From assembly GCF_004522155.1 (NCBI RefSeq), contig NZ_SDEA01000001.1:186001-250000 (forward strand): a stretch of DNA of 64,000 bases. The letters are read 5' to 3'. The notes under the pieces were generated by a model. It was not told the DNA's origin. It worked only from the letters and a program-made list of their open reading frames with translations, and searched no databases. Positions 21,084 through 29,903 of the stretch are shown here, one piece after another (position 1 is the stretch's first letter; each line of letters starts with the position of its first letter). Both the position numbers and the translations under genes were made by a program. Source of the DNA: Paracoccus luteus. GTDB lineage: Bacteria; Pseudomonadota; Alphaproteobacteria; Rhodobacterales; Rhodobacteraceae.

Positions 21084-21317
21084 TCAGTCCTCGCCTTCGT
21101 AAAGGCTGATGGGCTGGCCGGGCATGATGGTCGAGATCGCGTGCTTGTAGACCAGCTGCGACTGACCGTCCCGGCGCAGCAGGACGCAGAAATTGTCGAA
21201 CCAGGTGATGACGCCCTGCAGCTTGACGCCGTTGATCAGAAAGATGGTGACCGGCACCTTGGCCTTGCGGACATGGTTCAGAAACGCATCCTGAAGGTTC
21301 TGCTTGTCACCAGCCAT
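21084..21317 (-). CDS. hfq: RNA chaperone Hfq
   Basis: Sm-like hexameric protein that pairs small RNAs with mRNAs. 77 residues, the usual short alphaproteobacterial length. Sm1 motif [20 protein letters not shown] and Sm2 motif YKHAISTI are present, as is [10 protein letters not shown] for the proximal face. ATG 21317 is the family start; the frame stays open upstream but only through intergenic sequence. First gene of an hfq-hflX operon. Confidence 0.97.
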   Translation of the reverse strand: MAGDKQNLQDAFLNHVRKAKVPVTIFLINGVKLQGVITWFDNFCVLLRRDGQSQLVYKHAISTIMPGQPISLYEGED

Positions 21318-21623
21318 GCGGCGCGCCCTTTTTGTTGTTCTTGGCAGACCGTTCACATTTAGGTCAGCGTTTTCGGCCTTGCAAGCGGCGCTGCAACCGG
21401 CGGCTGCACGGTGTTTCCCGTTCGCAACAAGCCGCTTGCGGGGCGCCGGAACGCCAGGCGCGGCCGACGTGACCGGCACGGCGGTTGTATCCCGGCCGCC
21501 GGGGGGCCGGGGCGGACAGGCTGCGATGCGCGACCCGCGCCGTCCGGTCCGGGCCGCGGGCTTTCCGACCCTTCCCAACCCGTGCCCGCGCGCCTATGAA
21601 CCCGTCCATCCGAGGAGAGCCAG
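21318..21623. other. Divergent intergenic region between hfq and hisC
   Basis: 306 bases with no coding sequence I can support. The hfq-proximal 70 bases are the most AT-rich and carry the candidate hfq promoter. The hisC-proximal half is very GC-rich with G/C runs near 21490-21520. A GAGGAGAG ribosome binding site lies 8 bases before hisC. Confidence 0.7.
21356..21384 (-). promoter_or_regulatory. Candidate sigma-70-type promoter of hfq
   Basis: On the minus strand TTGCAA (21384-21379) and TAAATG (21361-21356) are spaced by 17 bp, ending 38 bases before the hfq ATG. Spacing is ideal and both hexamers match moderately. Confidence 0.5.
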
Positions 21624-22727
21624 ATGAGCGACACCGTCCCCCCCCAGCCCGGCATCATGCAGATCGCGCTGTACGAGGCGGGCACCTCGCATCTGGCGGG
21701 GCGCACCGACGCGCTCAAGCTCAGCTCGAACGAGAACCCGTTCGGCCCGTCGCAAAAGGCGCGCGACGCCGTGGCCCGGGCGGTCCACCAGATGCACCGC
21801 TATCCGCCCACCGACCACGCGGCCCTGCGCCAGGCCATCGCCGAGGTGCACGGGCTGGACCCCGACCGCATCATCTGCGGCGTGGGATCGGACGAGATCA
21901 TCCATTTCCTGTGCCAGGCCTATGCCGGTCCGGGAACCGAGGTGCTGTTCACGGAACACGGCTTCCTGATGTATCGCATCAGCGCGATGGCTGCGGGCGC
22001 GGCCCCGGTGGCGGTGCGCGAGCGTGAGCGCACGACCGACATCGACGCGCTGATCGCGGGGGCCACCCCCGCCACGCGGCTGATCTTTGTCGCCAATCCC
22101 AACAACCCCACCGGCACGATGGTGGCGCTGGACGAGCTGGAACGGCTGGCCCGCGCGGTGCCGCAGGCGATCCTGGTGATCGACGCGGCCTATTCGGAAT
22201 ATGTCAGCGGCGACTATGACGGCGGGGCGGAACTGGCGGCGCGGCTGCCCAATGTCGTGATGACGCGGACGTTCTCCAAGATCTATGGGCTGGGCGGGTT
22301 GCGCGTGGGCTGGGCCTACGGGCCGCGCGCCATCATCGACGTGCTGAACCGCATCCGCGGCCCGTTCAACCTGTCCGGCCCGGCGCTGGACGGGGCCGAG
22401 GCCGCCGTCCGCGACCGCGCCCATGTGGATCACTCGCGCGCCGAGAACGCCCGGCTGCGCGGCTGGCTGGCGGCGGCGTTGGCGGAACGGGGGGTGCCGT
22501 CGGACACGTCCTGCGCGAACTTCGTGCTGGCGCGCTTTGCCGACGCGGCCACGGCCGAGGCGTGCGACGCCGCGCTGCGCGACGCGGGCATCATCGTGCG
22601 CCGCGTGGCCGGATACGGCCTGCCGCACTGCCTGCGCATCACCATCGGCGACGAGGCGTCTTGCCGCCGCGTCGCCCATGTCATCGGCCAGTTCATGGCC
22701 GAGCGCGCGCGGGGCGCGGCGCTATGA
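21624..22727 (+). CDS. hisC: Histidinol-phosphate aminotransferase
   Basis: PLP aminotransferase of histidine biosynthesis (imidazole acetol-phosphate to histidinol phosphate), 367 residues, fold type I. Landmarks are [11 protein letters not shown] near 35, NPNNPTGT near 158, DAAYSEY, and the Schiff-base Lys in [17 protein letters not shown] near 222. Together with tyrA, which follows with an ATGA overlap, it may also serve in tyrosine/phenylalanine synthesis, since HisC-like enzymes can transaminate aromatic keto acids. The start follows GAGGAGAG. Confidence 0.92.
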   Translation: MSDTVPPQPGIMQIALYEAGTSHLAGRTDALKLSSNENPFGPSQKARDAVARAVHQMHRYPPTDHAALRQAIAEVHGLDPDRIICGVGSDEIIHFLCQAYAGPGTEVLFTEHGFLMYRISAMAAGAAPVAVRERERTTDIDALIAGATPATRLIFVANPNNPTGTMVALDELERLARAVPQAILVIDAAYSEYVSGDYDGGAELAARLPNVVMTRTFSKIYGLGGLRVGWAYGPRAIIDVLNRIRGPFNLSGPALDGAEAAVRDRAHVDHSRAENARLRGWLAAALAERGVPSDTSCANFVLARFADAATAEACDAALRDAGIIVRRVAGYGLPHCLRITIGDEASCRRVAHVIGQFMAERARGAAL

Positions 22728-23791
22728 CCGGTGCGATGACGCCGCCGGACGCGCCGGCTATCGTTCCGTTCCAGCGCGTGGCGCTGATCGGGCTGGGGCT
22801 GATCGCCGGGTCGATGGCCCACGCGATGCGGCAGGGCGGCCTTGCCCACCACGTCGCGGGCCACGCCCTGTCGGCCGAGACGCGCGCCATCGCCCTGCAG
22901 ATCGGGCTGGTGGACAGCGTCCACGACAGCGCCGCCAAGGCGGTCGCCGGCGCCGATCTGGTCGTGCTGGCGGTGCCGGTCGGCGCGATGGCCGAGGTCG
23001 CGGCCGCCATCGCGCCGCATCTGGAACCGGGCGCGATCCTGACCGACGTGGGGTCGGTCAAGCAGGCGGTGATCGACGCGGTCGGGCCGCATGTGCCCGC
23101 GGGCGTCCATTTCATCCCCGGTCACCCGCTGGCGGGGACGGAACATTCCGGCCCCCGGTCAGGGTTCGCCACCCTGTTCCAGAACCGCTGGTGGCTGCTG
23201 ACGCCCTTGCCCGACAGCGACCCGGCGGCGGTCGGGCGTCTGTCGGCGCTGGTCCGCGCGATGGGCGCCAGCGTCGAGACGATGGACGCGCCGCACCACG
23301 ATCTGGTGCTGGCGGTCACCAGCCATGTGCCGCACCTGATCGCCTATACGATGGTGGGCGTGGCCGACCATCTGCGCCGCGTCACGGAATCCGAGGTGAT
23401 CCGCTATTCCGCCGCCGGTTTCCGCGACTTCACCCGGATTGCCGCGTCCGATCCGACGATGTGGCGCGACGTGTTCCTGCACAACAAGGACGCGACGCTG
23501 GACATCCTGGGCCGCTTTGCCGAGGAGCTGTTCGTCCTGCAGCGCGCCATCCGCATGGGCGACGGCGAGCATCTGCACAAGTATTTCACCGGCACCCGCG
23601 CGATCCGGCGCGGCATCATCGAGGCCGGGCAGGACACCGCCGCCCCCGATTTCGGCCGGGCGCCGGCGGCGCGCACGACCGATGCGGGGACGAGCGATGC
23701 GGGAGCGGGCGGCGCGGGGAAGGGAAGCGCAACGACGGGCGGCGCGGCGATGACCGATGCGGGGACGGCCGGCGCGGGGTCAGCCGGCTGA
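22724..23791 (+). CDS. tyrA: Prephenate/arogenate dehydrogenase (cyclohexadienyl dehydrogenase)
   Basis: NAD(P)-dependent enzyme of tyrosine biosynthesis. 355 residues: a Rossmann domain with [10 protein letters not shown] near residue 22, then the helical dimerisation domain with [11 protein letters not shown] (catalytic His near 128) and SHVPHLIAY. Homologues are usually about 300-310 long. Here about 45 extra C-terminal residues are Ala/Gly/Thr-rich low complexity ([12 protein letters not shown]), and the last codons overlap the convergent DUF2125 gene by 12 bp. ATGA overlap with hisC. Confidence 0.9.
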   Translation: MTGAMTPPDAPAIVPFQRVALIGLGLIAGSMAHAMRQGGLAHHVAGHALSAETRAIALQIGLVDSVHDSAAKAVAGADLVVLAVPVGAMAEVAAAIAPHLEPGAILTDVGSVKQAVIDAVGPHVPAGVHFIPGHPLAGTEHSGPRSGFATLFQNRWWLLTPLPDSDPAAVGRLSALVRAMGASVETMDAPHHDLVLAVTSHVPHLIAYTMVGVADHLRRVTESEVIRYSAAGFRDFTRIAASDPTMWRDVFLHNKDATLDILGRFAEELFVLQRAIRMGDGEHLHKYFTGTRAIRRGIIEAGQDTAAPDFGRAPAARTTDAGTSDAGAGGAGKGSATTGGAAMTDAGTAGAGSAG

Positions 23792-24805
23792 CAGCACCGG
23801 CGCCCGGCCCAGCGGCAGCGGGCCAAGGAACATCTTGCCATCCCGGAAGACGAGGGGCAGGCGCATCTCGCCCGCGGCCGCCGGGGCGGGCGGCGTGACG
23901 CCCGCGGGCAGGGCGACCTCGGCCGCGGCGGCGGTGGCCAGCGCGGCGTTCGCCAGCGCGACGGCGGGACCGGGGATCAGGCCCAGATCGGCGGCAAGGC
24001 CCAGCAGGGCGGGCGCGTCGGCGGTATAGAGGAAGACCGCGCCTTCCGGGCGGCCGTCGGCGGCGATCGCCAGATGCCCGCCCAGCCGCAGCGACAGATC
24101 GCCCAGCCGCAGCGAGACGCCGTCGCTGGACAGCCCCCGCAGGGTTGGCCCCGCGCCCTGCCGGACCGCGCCCGCAACCAGCGGCCCGGTCAGGAACAGC
24201 CGCGCCGTCCCCTCGGCCGACAGCGGACCCATATCCGCCAGCGCGGCGGCGGCGGGCGTCGGAAGCACACCAAGCGCCAGCCCCGCCAGCGTGCCGCCCA
24301 CGTCGTAGGCGGCCGCCGCGCCGGCCGGGGCGGCGGCGCCCATCGGGGTCATGCGCGCGGCGACCTGCACGCCCTGGGCCAGTGGCGCGCCGTCCAGCGT
24401 CACCGTGCCGCTTTCCAGCGCCGCCAGCCCCACGGCCATGCCGCTGGTGGGCACCACGCGCAGCGTCAGCACCGCGTCCTGCGCCGTGACCTGCCGCGGC
24501 GCGCCCGCGACCGGCAGCGTCATCTGCGCGGGCAGGCTGGCGTGAAACTGCGTGGGCGAGGTCGGCGCGGCCCACAGATCCAGCGCCGGCAGGCTGGCCG
24601 TGCCCTGCGGGGTCTGCACCGCGACGTCGGTGAACGCCAGCCCGACCCGGCGCAGTTCCCGCAGCGGCGCGACCGCGGCCGCGTCGATGCGGGGGTCGGC
24701 CTCGATCCGCTGGGCCGCCTTGCGGGCCAGCCAGCTTTCGCCGCCGATCCATGCGGCCGCGAGGACGCACACCAGCAGGATCACGATCAGCAACAGTATC
24801 CGCAT
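23780..24805 (-). CDS. DUF2125 domain protein
   Basis: 341 residues. An N-terminal hydrophobic segment (about 3-20, ILLLIVILLVCVLAAAWIGG) acts as a signal anchor; the rest is Ala/Gly/Leu/Pro-rich and predicted periplasmic. The N-terminal LARKAAQRIEADPR and the repeated beta-type segments match the DUF2125 family of alphaproteobacteria, whose function is unknown. It converges on tyrA with a 12-bp overlap and is divergent from the ChaC-like gene 70 bp away. Confidence 0.75.
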   Translation of the reverse strand: MRILLLIVILLVCVLAAAWIGGESWLARKAAQRIEADPRIDAAAVAPLRELRRVGLAFTDVAVQTPQGTASLPALDLWAAPTSPTQFHASLPAQMTLPVAGAPRQVTAQDAVLTLRVVPTSGMAVGLAALESGTVTLDGAPLAQGVQVAARMTPMGAAAPAGAAAAYDVGGTLAGLALGVLPTPAAAALADMGPLSAEGTARLFLTGPLVAGAVRQGAGPTLRGLSSDGVSLRLGDLSLRLGGHLAIAADGRPEGAVFLYTADAPALLGLAADLGLIPGPAVALANAALATAAAAEVALPAGVTPPAPAAAGEMRLPLVFRDGKMFLGPLPLGRAPVLSAG

Positions 24806-24875
24806 TCGTCTCTCCGCGCCTCTTGGCAGGATGGGCGCGCCAGCCGTAACCTGCGCCCCGGCGAAAGGACAGGGG

Positions 24876-25421
24876 ATGGACGCGGGACGTTGGGTGTTTG
24901 GCTATGGCTCGCTGATGTGGGCGCCGGATTTCCCGGTGGCCGAGCGGGTGATCGCGCAGGCCGAAGGCTGGCGGCGCAGCTTTTGCCTGCGGTCCATCCG
25001 CCACCGCGGGACCGAGGCCCGCCCGGGGCTGGTGCTGGGGCTGGACGCCGATCCGGGCCGCGTCTGCACCGGCGTCGCGCTGCGCGTGGACGAGGCGATC
25101 TGGCCCGAGGTCGTGGCGGGGCTGCGCGCGCGCGAGTTGGTGACCGAGGCCTATGCCGAGGCGATGCTGCCGCTGGCGCTGGCCGACGGCCGCCGGGTGC
25201 AGGCGCTGGGCTATGTGATGCGGACCGAACACTGGCAATATGCCGGCGGCCTCAGCCCCGCGGAACAGGCCGCGATCATCGCCGGGGCGCGGGGCGGACG
25301 TGGGCCGAACGCGGAATATCTCTACAACACCGTCGCGCATCTGGCCGAGATGGGGATCCCCGATCCCGCGCTGGAGCGGCTGGCCGCGCAGGTCCGGGCG
25401 ATCAAGGGGGGCGCCGCCTAG
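24876..25421 (+). CDS. ChaC-like gamma-glutamylcyclotransferase
   Basis: 181-residue protein of the ChaC family, which releases 5-oxoproline from glutathione or gamma-glutamyl peptides in the cytoplasm. The N-terminal WVFGYGSLMWAPDFP motif binds substrate, and the catalytic Glu should be within RTEHWQYAG or EAYAEAML. NAEYLYNT near residue 148 is also typical. AAAGGACAGGGG precedes the ATG. Its TAG stop shares the palindrome CTAG with the stop of the convergent glycosyltransferase. Confidence 0.87.
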   Translation: MDAGRWVFGYGSLMWAPDFPVAERVIAQAEGWRRSFCLRSIRHRGTEARPGLVLGLDADPGRVCTGVALRVDEAIWPEVVAGLRARELVTEAYAEAMLPLALADGRRVQALGYVMRTEHWQYAGGLSPAEQAAIIAGARGGRGPNAEYLYNTVAHLAEMGIPDPALERLAAQVRAIKGGAA

Positions 25422-26359
25422 CGCGGATCCAGCAGCGTGTATTCGTCGGCGAACCGGCCGAGATAATCCAGCATTGCCCCCGAGGCGCGCCACTGGCGCA
25501 GCAGCACCCGCGCCAGCCGCCGCCGGTCGGGCCAGTGCCGCGCGGCAAGGTCCGGCGCGTCCGACACGTCCGCGTAAAGGCTGCGCCAGCGCATCGGCAC
25601 GATGCCCGCCGACCGCGCCAGCCACGGCTTTTCCGGCCCGATGAAATGGACAAGGCACGGGTCCGCCATCGCCGTCAGATGCGCCGAGGCCCAGGTGAAC
25701 TGCCAGTTCCACAGCGGGCTGATCTCGGTCCAGTCGCCGTGCAGCACGCCGTTGACCAGCGCCTGATCGCGCCCCAGCCCCGCCAGATGCTGGCGCGCGA
25801 AGGCCGCGCAGCGGGCGGGCATGTCCTGCGCGGCCCACGCATCCGTGTCGATCATCACCACGCCCGCGTTGAAATAGGGCGCGGCGGGCCAACCCAGCGC
25901 CTTGAACTCGGGCGCCTTCTTGCGCGGCTGGCGCCACTGGCGGTTGTCGCGCACGGCGGCGACCGCGCGCCCGCGCATGTCGGCCGCCATCAGCCGCCCG
26001 GGATCGCCGCGCTCGAACAGGATGTCGGCGTCCAGCACCAGGATGCGCCGCCAGCGGCCCGCCAGCGCGCGGGCCAGGAAGATCTCCATATAGGTCGCGA
26101 CTGACCGCCGGGCGTCGGTCGGCAGCGCCTCGATCAGCGCCTCGTCCCGCGCCGCCACATGGCCGATGCCCGCCGCGCGCAGGTCGGCGGGCAGGTCCAG
26201 CGGTTCCGGCCCGCCGATCAGCACGTCGAAGTCGCGGCCCGGCGCGGCCGCAAACTGCCGCGCGACCACCCCCGCATAGGGCAGGTAATTCGCATCGCAG
26301 GCGACGATCACCGCCCGGTCCGAGGTCTGGGCAAAGCCGGGGGTCATCGCAACGGCCAT
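25418..26359 (-). CDS. GT8-like glycosyltransferase
   Basis: 313-residue cytoplasmic glycosyltransferase of GT-A fold, resembling family 8 (LgtC-like). A DXD motif is in ILVLDADILF (about residue 108), and FNAGVVMIDTDAW and HFIGPEKPW correspond to the acceptor-side and C-terminal conserved segments. No signal peptide or membrane helix. Acceptor and sugar cannot be told from sequence. It stands alone, without polysaccharide genes, between the ChaC-like gene and the LacI-type regulator. Confidence 0.78.
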   Translation of the reverse strand: MAVAMTPGFAQTSDRAVIVACDANYLPYAGVVARQFAAAPGRDFDVLIGGPEPLDLPADLRAAGIGHVAARDEALIEALPTDARRSVATYMEIFLARALAGRWRRILVLDADILFERGDPGRLMAADMRGRAVAAVRDNRQWRQPRKKAPEFKALGWPAAPYFNAGVVMIDTDAWAAQDMPARCAAFARQHLAGLGRDQALVNGVLHGDWTEISPLWNWQFTWASAHLTAMADPCLVHFIGPEKPWLARSAGIVPMRWRSLYADVSDAPDLAARHWPDRRRLARVLLRQWRASGAMLDYLGRFADEYTLLDPR

Positions 26360-26593
26360 TTCGGCGCCATTGCGGGCAGGGTGAGGGTCATGTGCTTCTG
26401 ATCATCCGCGCGCGTGTCACGGGGAACATTGGGCCATTCTGAAGGCGGATAACAGCCCTACCGCAGCCTTGTGCCGAGCGGGCGTCATTTGGCTGATTGT
26501 TCCCATCGGCGGCCAGCACAGGCACCGGCAGGACAGGGCGCACGGGTCACTTGCCCCGCCCGAACGGCCCTCCATCGGATGCGCACGGCGGCG

Positions 26594-27634
26594 TCAGCCC
26601 ACCGGGGCGGGTCCGGTCGAGGCGCGCACGACCAGTTCGGGGTCAAGGACCGCGACGTCCGGGACCGGCCTGCCGGCGATGCGATCGACAAGGAACTGCG
26701 CGGCGCGGCGGCCCAGGTCGCGCTTGGGCTGGCGGATCGTGGTCAGGGGCGTCGGCAGATGGGCCACCCACTCGATCCCGTCAAAGCCCACGACCGACAC
26801 CTCGGCGGGGACGCCGACGCCCGCGCGGGCCAGTTCGCCCATGAAGCCCGCCGCCATCTCGTCGCTGAAGGCGACGATGCCGGTCGGCCGGTCGGCCGCG
26901 GGCTGCGCCAGCCAGCAGCGCGCCGCCTTTGCCCCCGCCGCCAGCGAGAAATCGCCCGCATAGCCCGGCGGCAAGACCCCCAGCGCCCGCGCGATGCCCG
27001 CGCAGCGGGCGCGGTGCAGGACGTTGTCGGCCGGCCCGCCGATCCAGCCGATGCGGCCGTGGCCAAGGCCGGACAGGTGGCGCACCGCCAGTTCGGTGCC
27101 GCGCGCGTTGTCCAGCACGACGCGGGGCAGGTCCGCGCCCTCGATCCATTCGCAGGCCATGACAAGGGGCGGCGCGCCGGGCAGGGCGGCCAGATCCCCG
27201 GCCGTGACCTGCCCGTCCAGAAGGACGATCCCGTCGGCGCGCGACGGGTCCAGGAACCGCGCAAGCGCCCGGTGGCGCCCGCCCTCCTCGGTCGTGTCGC
27301 CGACCAGCAGGTCATAGCCGGCGCGGCCGAACTCGGCCCCCATGCCGGCCAGGATCTTGGCAAAGAACGGGTTTCCCAGGTTCGGGACCAGCGCCACCAC
27401 CGCCCCTGTGCGCTGCTTGCGCAGGTTCCGCGCCGCCAGGTTCACGCGATAGCCGGTGGCCGCGACCGCCGCGCGCACCTGCTCGCGGGTGGCGGTGGAC
27501 ACCATTTCGGGGCGCGACAGCACGCGGCTGACGGTCGCCACCGAAACCCCCGCGTGCCGTGCCACGTCGGCCAGCCGCGCCGGGCCGCCGGACTGCGGAG
27601 CGGCCAGCGTGGCGGGGGGCGCGTCGTCGATCAT
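26594..27634 (-). CDS. LacI-family transcriptional regulator
   Basis: 346-residue sugar-responsive repressor. The helix-turn-helix near 20-45 (LADVARHAGVSVATVSRVLS) is followed by the hinge helix (about 60-75) and a periplasmic-binding-like effector domain with LVPNLGNPFFAKI and VSVVGFDGIEW. It is divergent from the sugar catabolism/ABC operon, and a LacI-type palindrome lies between them, so it most likely represses that operon until its sugar ligand is present. The ligand is unknown. Confidence 0.9.
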   Translation of the reverse strand: MIDDAPPATLAAPQSGGPARLADVARHAGVSVATVSRVLSRPEMVSTATREQVRAAVAATGYRVNLAARNLRKQRTGAVVALVPNLGNPFFAKILAGMGAEFGRAGYDLLVGDTTEEGGRHRALARFLDPSRADGIVLLDGQVTAGDLAALPGAPPLVMACEWIEGADLPRVVLDNARGTELAVRHLSGLGHGRIGWIGGPADNVLHRARCAGIARALGVLPPGYAGDFSLAAGAKAARCWLAQPAADRPTGIVAFSDEMAAGFMGELARAGVGVPAEVSVVGFDGIEWVAHLPTPLTTIRQPKRDLGRRAAQFLVDRIAGRPVPDVAVLDPELVVRASTGPAPVG

Positions 27635-27698
27635 GCGCGACGCTAGCCCCGCCGCGCGCAGGGGCGCAACCGCTGACTGCAGCGCCGCGATTTCCTTG

Positions 27699-27714
27699 TT
27701 GCAATCGTTTGCAT
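27699..27714. promoter_or_regulatory. Candidate LacI-family operator
   Basis: TTGCAATCGTTTGCAT is a palindrome with perfect TGCAA/TTGCA arms around a central CG, the typical architecture of LacI/GalR operators. It lies 37 bases before the sugar operon start and 65 bases from the regulator start. Confidence 0.7.
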
Positions 27715-27750
27715 GATCGGCTGTTCTGACCGCGGGGAGAGGGGACGGGC

Positions 27751-28806
27751 ATGAAGACGATCAAGGGCCCCGGACTGTTTCTGGCGCAGTTCGCGTCGGA
27801 CAGCGCGCCGTTCCACGACTGGAACGCGATCACCGCCTGGGCGGCTTCGGTGGGCTATGCGGGGGTGCAGGTGCCCTCGGGCGATGCGCGGCTGTTCGAT
27901 CTGGACCGGGCGGTCGCGTCGCAGACATATCGCGACGAGTTCCTGGGCGTCGCGGCGCGGAACGGCATCGCCGTGACCGAGCTTTCGGCCCATCTGCAAG
28001 GGCAGCTGGTCGCCGTCCATCCCGCCTATGACGCCGGTTTCGACGCGTTTGCGCCGCCCGCCCTGCGCGGCAATCCCGCCGCGCGGCAGGAATGGGCCGT
28101 GGATCAGGTCGGCAAGACCATCCGCGCCAGCCGCCTGCTGGGTCTGGATGCGATGGCGACGTTCTCGGGGGCGCTGGCGTGGCCCTATCTGTATCCGTGG
28201 CCGCAGCGGGCGCCCGGGCTGGTCGATGCCGCGTTCGACACGCTTGCTGCGCGCTGGCGGCCGCTGCTGGATCTGGCCGACGAACACGGCGTCGATGTCT
28301 GCTATGAGATACACCCCGGCGAGGATCTGCACGACGGCGTCACCTTCGAGATGTTCCTGGACCGCGTGGACCAGCACCCGCGCGCGAACATGCTGTATGA
28401 TCCGTCGCACTATGTCCTGCAGCAGCTTGATTATCTTGCAAACATCGACATCTATCACGACCGCATCCGCATGTTCCACGTCAAGGACGCCGAGTTCCGC
28501 CCGACCGGGCGGCAGGGCGTCTATGGCGGCTATCAGCCGTGGGCGGACCGGGCCGGGCGGTTCCGCAGCCCGGGCGACGGGCAGGTCGATTTTGCGCAGG
28601 TGTTTTCCAAGCTGGCGCAATATGACTTTGGCGGCTGGGCGGTCGTCGAATGGGAATGCGCGCTGAAGCATCCCGAGGATGGGGCCCGCGAAGGGGCCGC
28701 CTTCGTGCGCCGCCACATCATCCGCACGACGCCCCATGCCTTCGACGATTTCGCCGCGCAGGCGACCGATCCCGCCGCCATCCGGCGCGCGCTGGGGCTG
28801 GCATGA
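27751..28806 (+). CDS. Sugar phosphate isomerase/epimerase-type TIM-barrel protein
   Basis: 351-residue member of the xylose isomerase-like TIM-barrel superfamily (AP endonuclease family 2 fold). The divalent metal site can be read: Glu in CYEIHPGED, Asp/His in YDPSHYV, His/Asp in FHVKDAE, and Glu in VVEWECAL. Homologues isomerise, epimerise or eliminate keto-sugars, often beside Gfo/Idh/MocA dehydrogenases. Here the next gene is such a dehydrogenase, overlapping by ATGA. First gene of a LacI-controlled operon; GAGAGGGGA is the ribosome binding site. Confidence 0.85.
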   Translation: MKTIKGPGLFLAQFASDSAPFHDWNAITAWAASVGYAGVQVPSGDARLFDLDRAVASQTYRDEFLGVAARNGIAVTELSAHLQGQLVAVHPAYDAGFDAFAPPALRGNPAARQEWAVDQVGKTIRASRLLGLDAMATFSGALAWPYLYPWPQRAPGLVDAAFDTLAARWRPLLDLADEHGVDVCYEIHPGEDLHDGVTFEMFLDRVDQHPRANMLYDPSHYVLQQLDYLANIDIYHDRIRMFHVKDAEFRPTGRQGVYGGYQPWADRAGRFRSPGDGQVDFAQVFSKLAQYDFGGWAVVEWECALKHPEDGAREGAAFVRRHIIRTTPHAFDDFAAQATDPAAIRRALGLA

Positions 28807-29903
28807 CCGCGCCCATCCCCCTTGGCATGGTCGGCGGCGGCGAGGGCGCGTTCATCGGCGCCGTCCACCGCATCGCCGCGCGGATGGACGGGCAGTTCCG
28901 GCTGGTCGCCGGGGCGCTGTCGTCGGACGCGGACCGGGCGGCCGCGTCGGCGCAGGCGCTGGGGCTGGATCGCAGCTATGACGATTTCCGCCAGATGGCG
29001 CGGGCCGAGGCCGGGCGCCCGGACGGCATCCGCGCCGTGTCCATCGTGACCCCGAACCATCTGCACGCGCCCGCGGCGGTGGCCTTTCTTGACGCCGGCA
29101 TTCACGTCATCTGCGACAAGCCGCTGGCCGCGACGCCGGATCAGGCGCGCCAGATCGCCGATGCGGCGGCGCGCAGCACGGCGCGGTTCTTCCTGACCCA
29201 CAACTATTGCGCCCTGCCGATGGTGCGCGAGGCCCGCGCCATCGTGGCCGAGGGCGGCATCGGCGATCTGCGGCTGGTGCAGGCCGAATACCTTCAGGGC
29301 TGGCTGTCGGGCGACGTGCGCAGCAAGCAGGCCGACTGGCGCACCGATCCTGCGCAGGCCGGCGCGGGCGCCATCGGCGACATCGGCACCCACGCCTGGC
29401 AGCTTGCCGCCTTTGTCACCGGCCAGACCCCGGTCGCCGTGTCGGCGGAACTGTCCAGCATGGTGCCGGGCCGCCGGGTCGATGACGACGTGCGCGCCAG
29501 CCTGCGCTATGCCAGTGGTGCGCGGGGCGGGCTGTGGGCCAGCCAGGTCGCGACGGGGCGCGAGAACGGGCTGTCGCTGCGCGTCTTCGGCACCGCGGGC
29601 GCGCTTGACTGGCGGCTGGATGACGCCGAGCGGCTGCTGCACACCCCGACTGGCCAGCCGCCGCGCATCCTGACGCGGGCGCAGGATCGTTCGGGGTCGT
29701 TCCGCACCCCGCCGGGCCATCCCGAGGGGTATCTGGAAGGCTTCGCCAACCTCTATGCCGACATTGCCGCGGTGATCCGGGGCGACAATGGCCCGCTGTC
29801 GCGCCTGCCGGGGCTGGCGGACGGGCTGTCGGGGATGGGCTTCATCGCGGCGGCGCAGGAATCGTCAGCGCGCGACGGCGCGTGGGTCGAGGTGCGCCCA
29901 TGA
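28803..29903 (+). CDS. Gfo/Idh/MocA-family oxidoreductase
   Basis: 366-residue NAD(P)-dependent sugar/polyol dehydrogenase. The N-terminal Rossmann motif is GMVGGGEGAFIGAVHR; the CDKPLA motif near 105 has the conserved Lys; DIGTHAWQLA near 195 carries the expected catalytic Asp/His pair. The C-terminal half is the alpha/beta substrate domain. It is coupled to the isomerase upstream and the ABC ATPase downstream (ATGA at both ends). Substrate unknown; probably the sugar brought in by the transporter or its keto derivative. Confidence 0.88.
   Translation: MTAPIPLGMVGGGEGAFIGAVHRIAARMDGQFRLVAGALSSDADRAAASAQALGLDRSYDDFRQMARAEAGRPDGIRAVSIVTPNHLHAPAAVAFLDAGIHVICDKPLAATPDQARQIADAAARSTARFFLTHNYCALPMVREARAIVAEGGIGDLRLVQAEYLQGWLSGDVRSKQADWRTDPAQAGAGAIGDIGTHAWQLAAFVTGQTPVAVSAELSSMVPGRRVDDDVRASLRYASGARGGLWASQVATGRENGLSLRVFGTAGALDWRLDDAERLLHTPTGQPPRILTRAQDRSGSFRTPPGHPEGYLEGFANLYADIAAVIRGDNGPLSRLPGLADGLSGMGFIAAAQESSARDGAWVEVRP

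Noticed and set aside
21400..21620. Riboswitch or leader peptide ahead of hisC
   Set aside because: No His-rich short frame and no attenuator-like paired stems with a T run were found.
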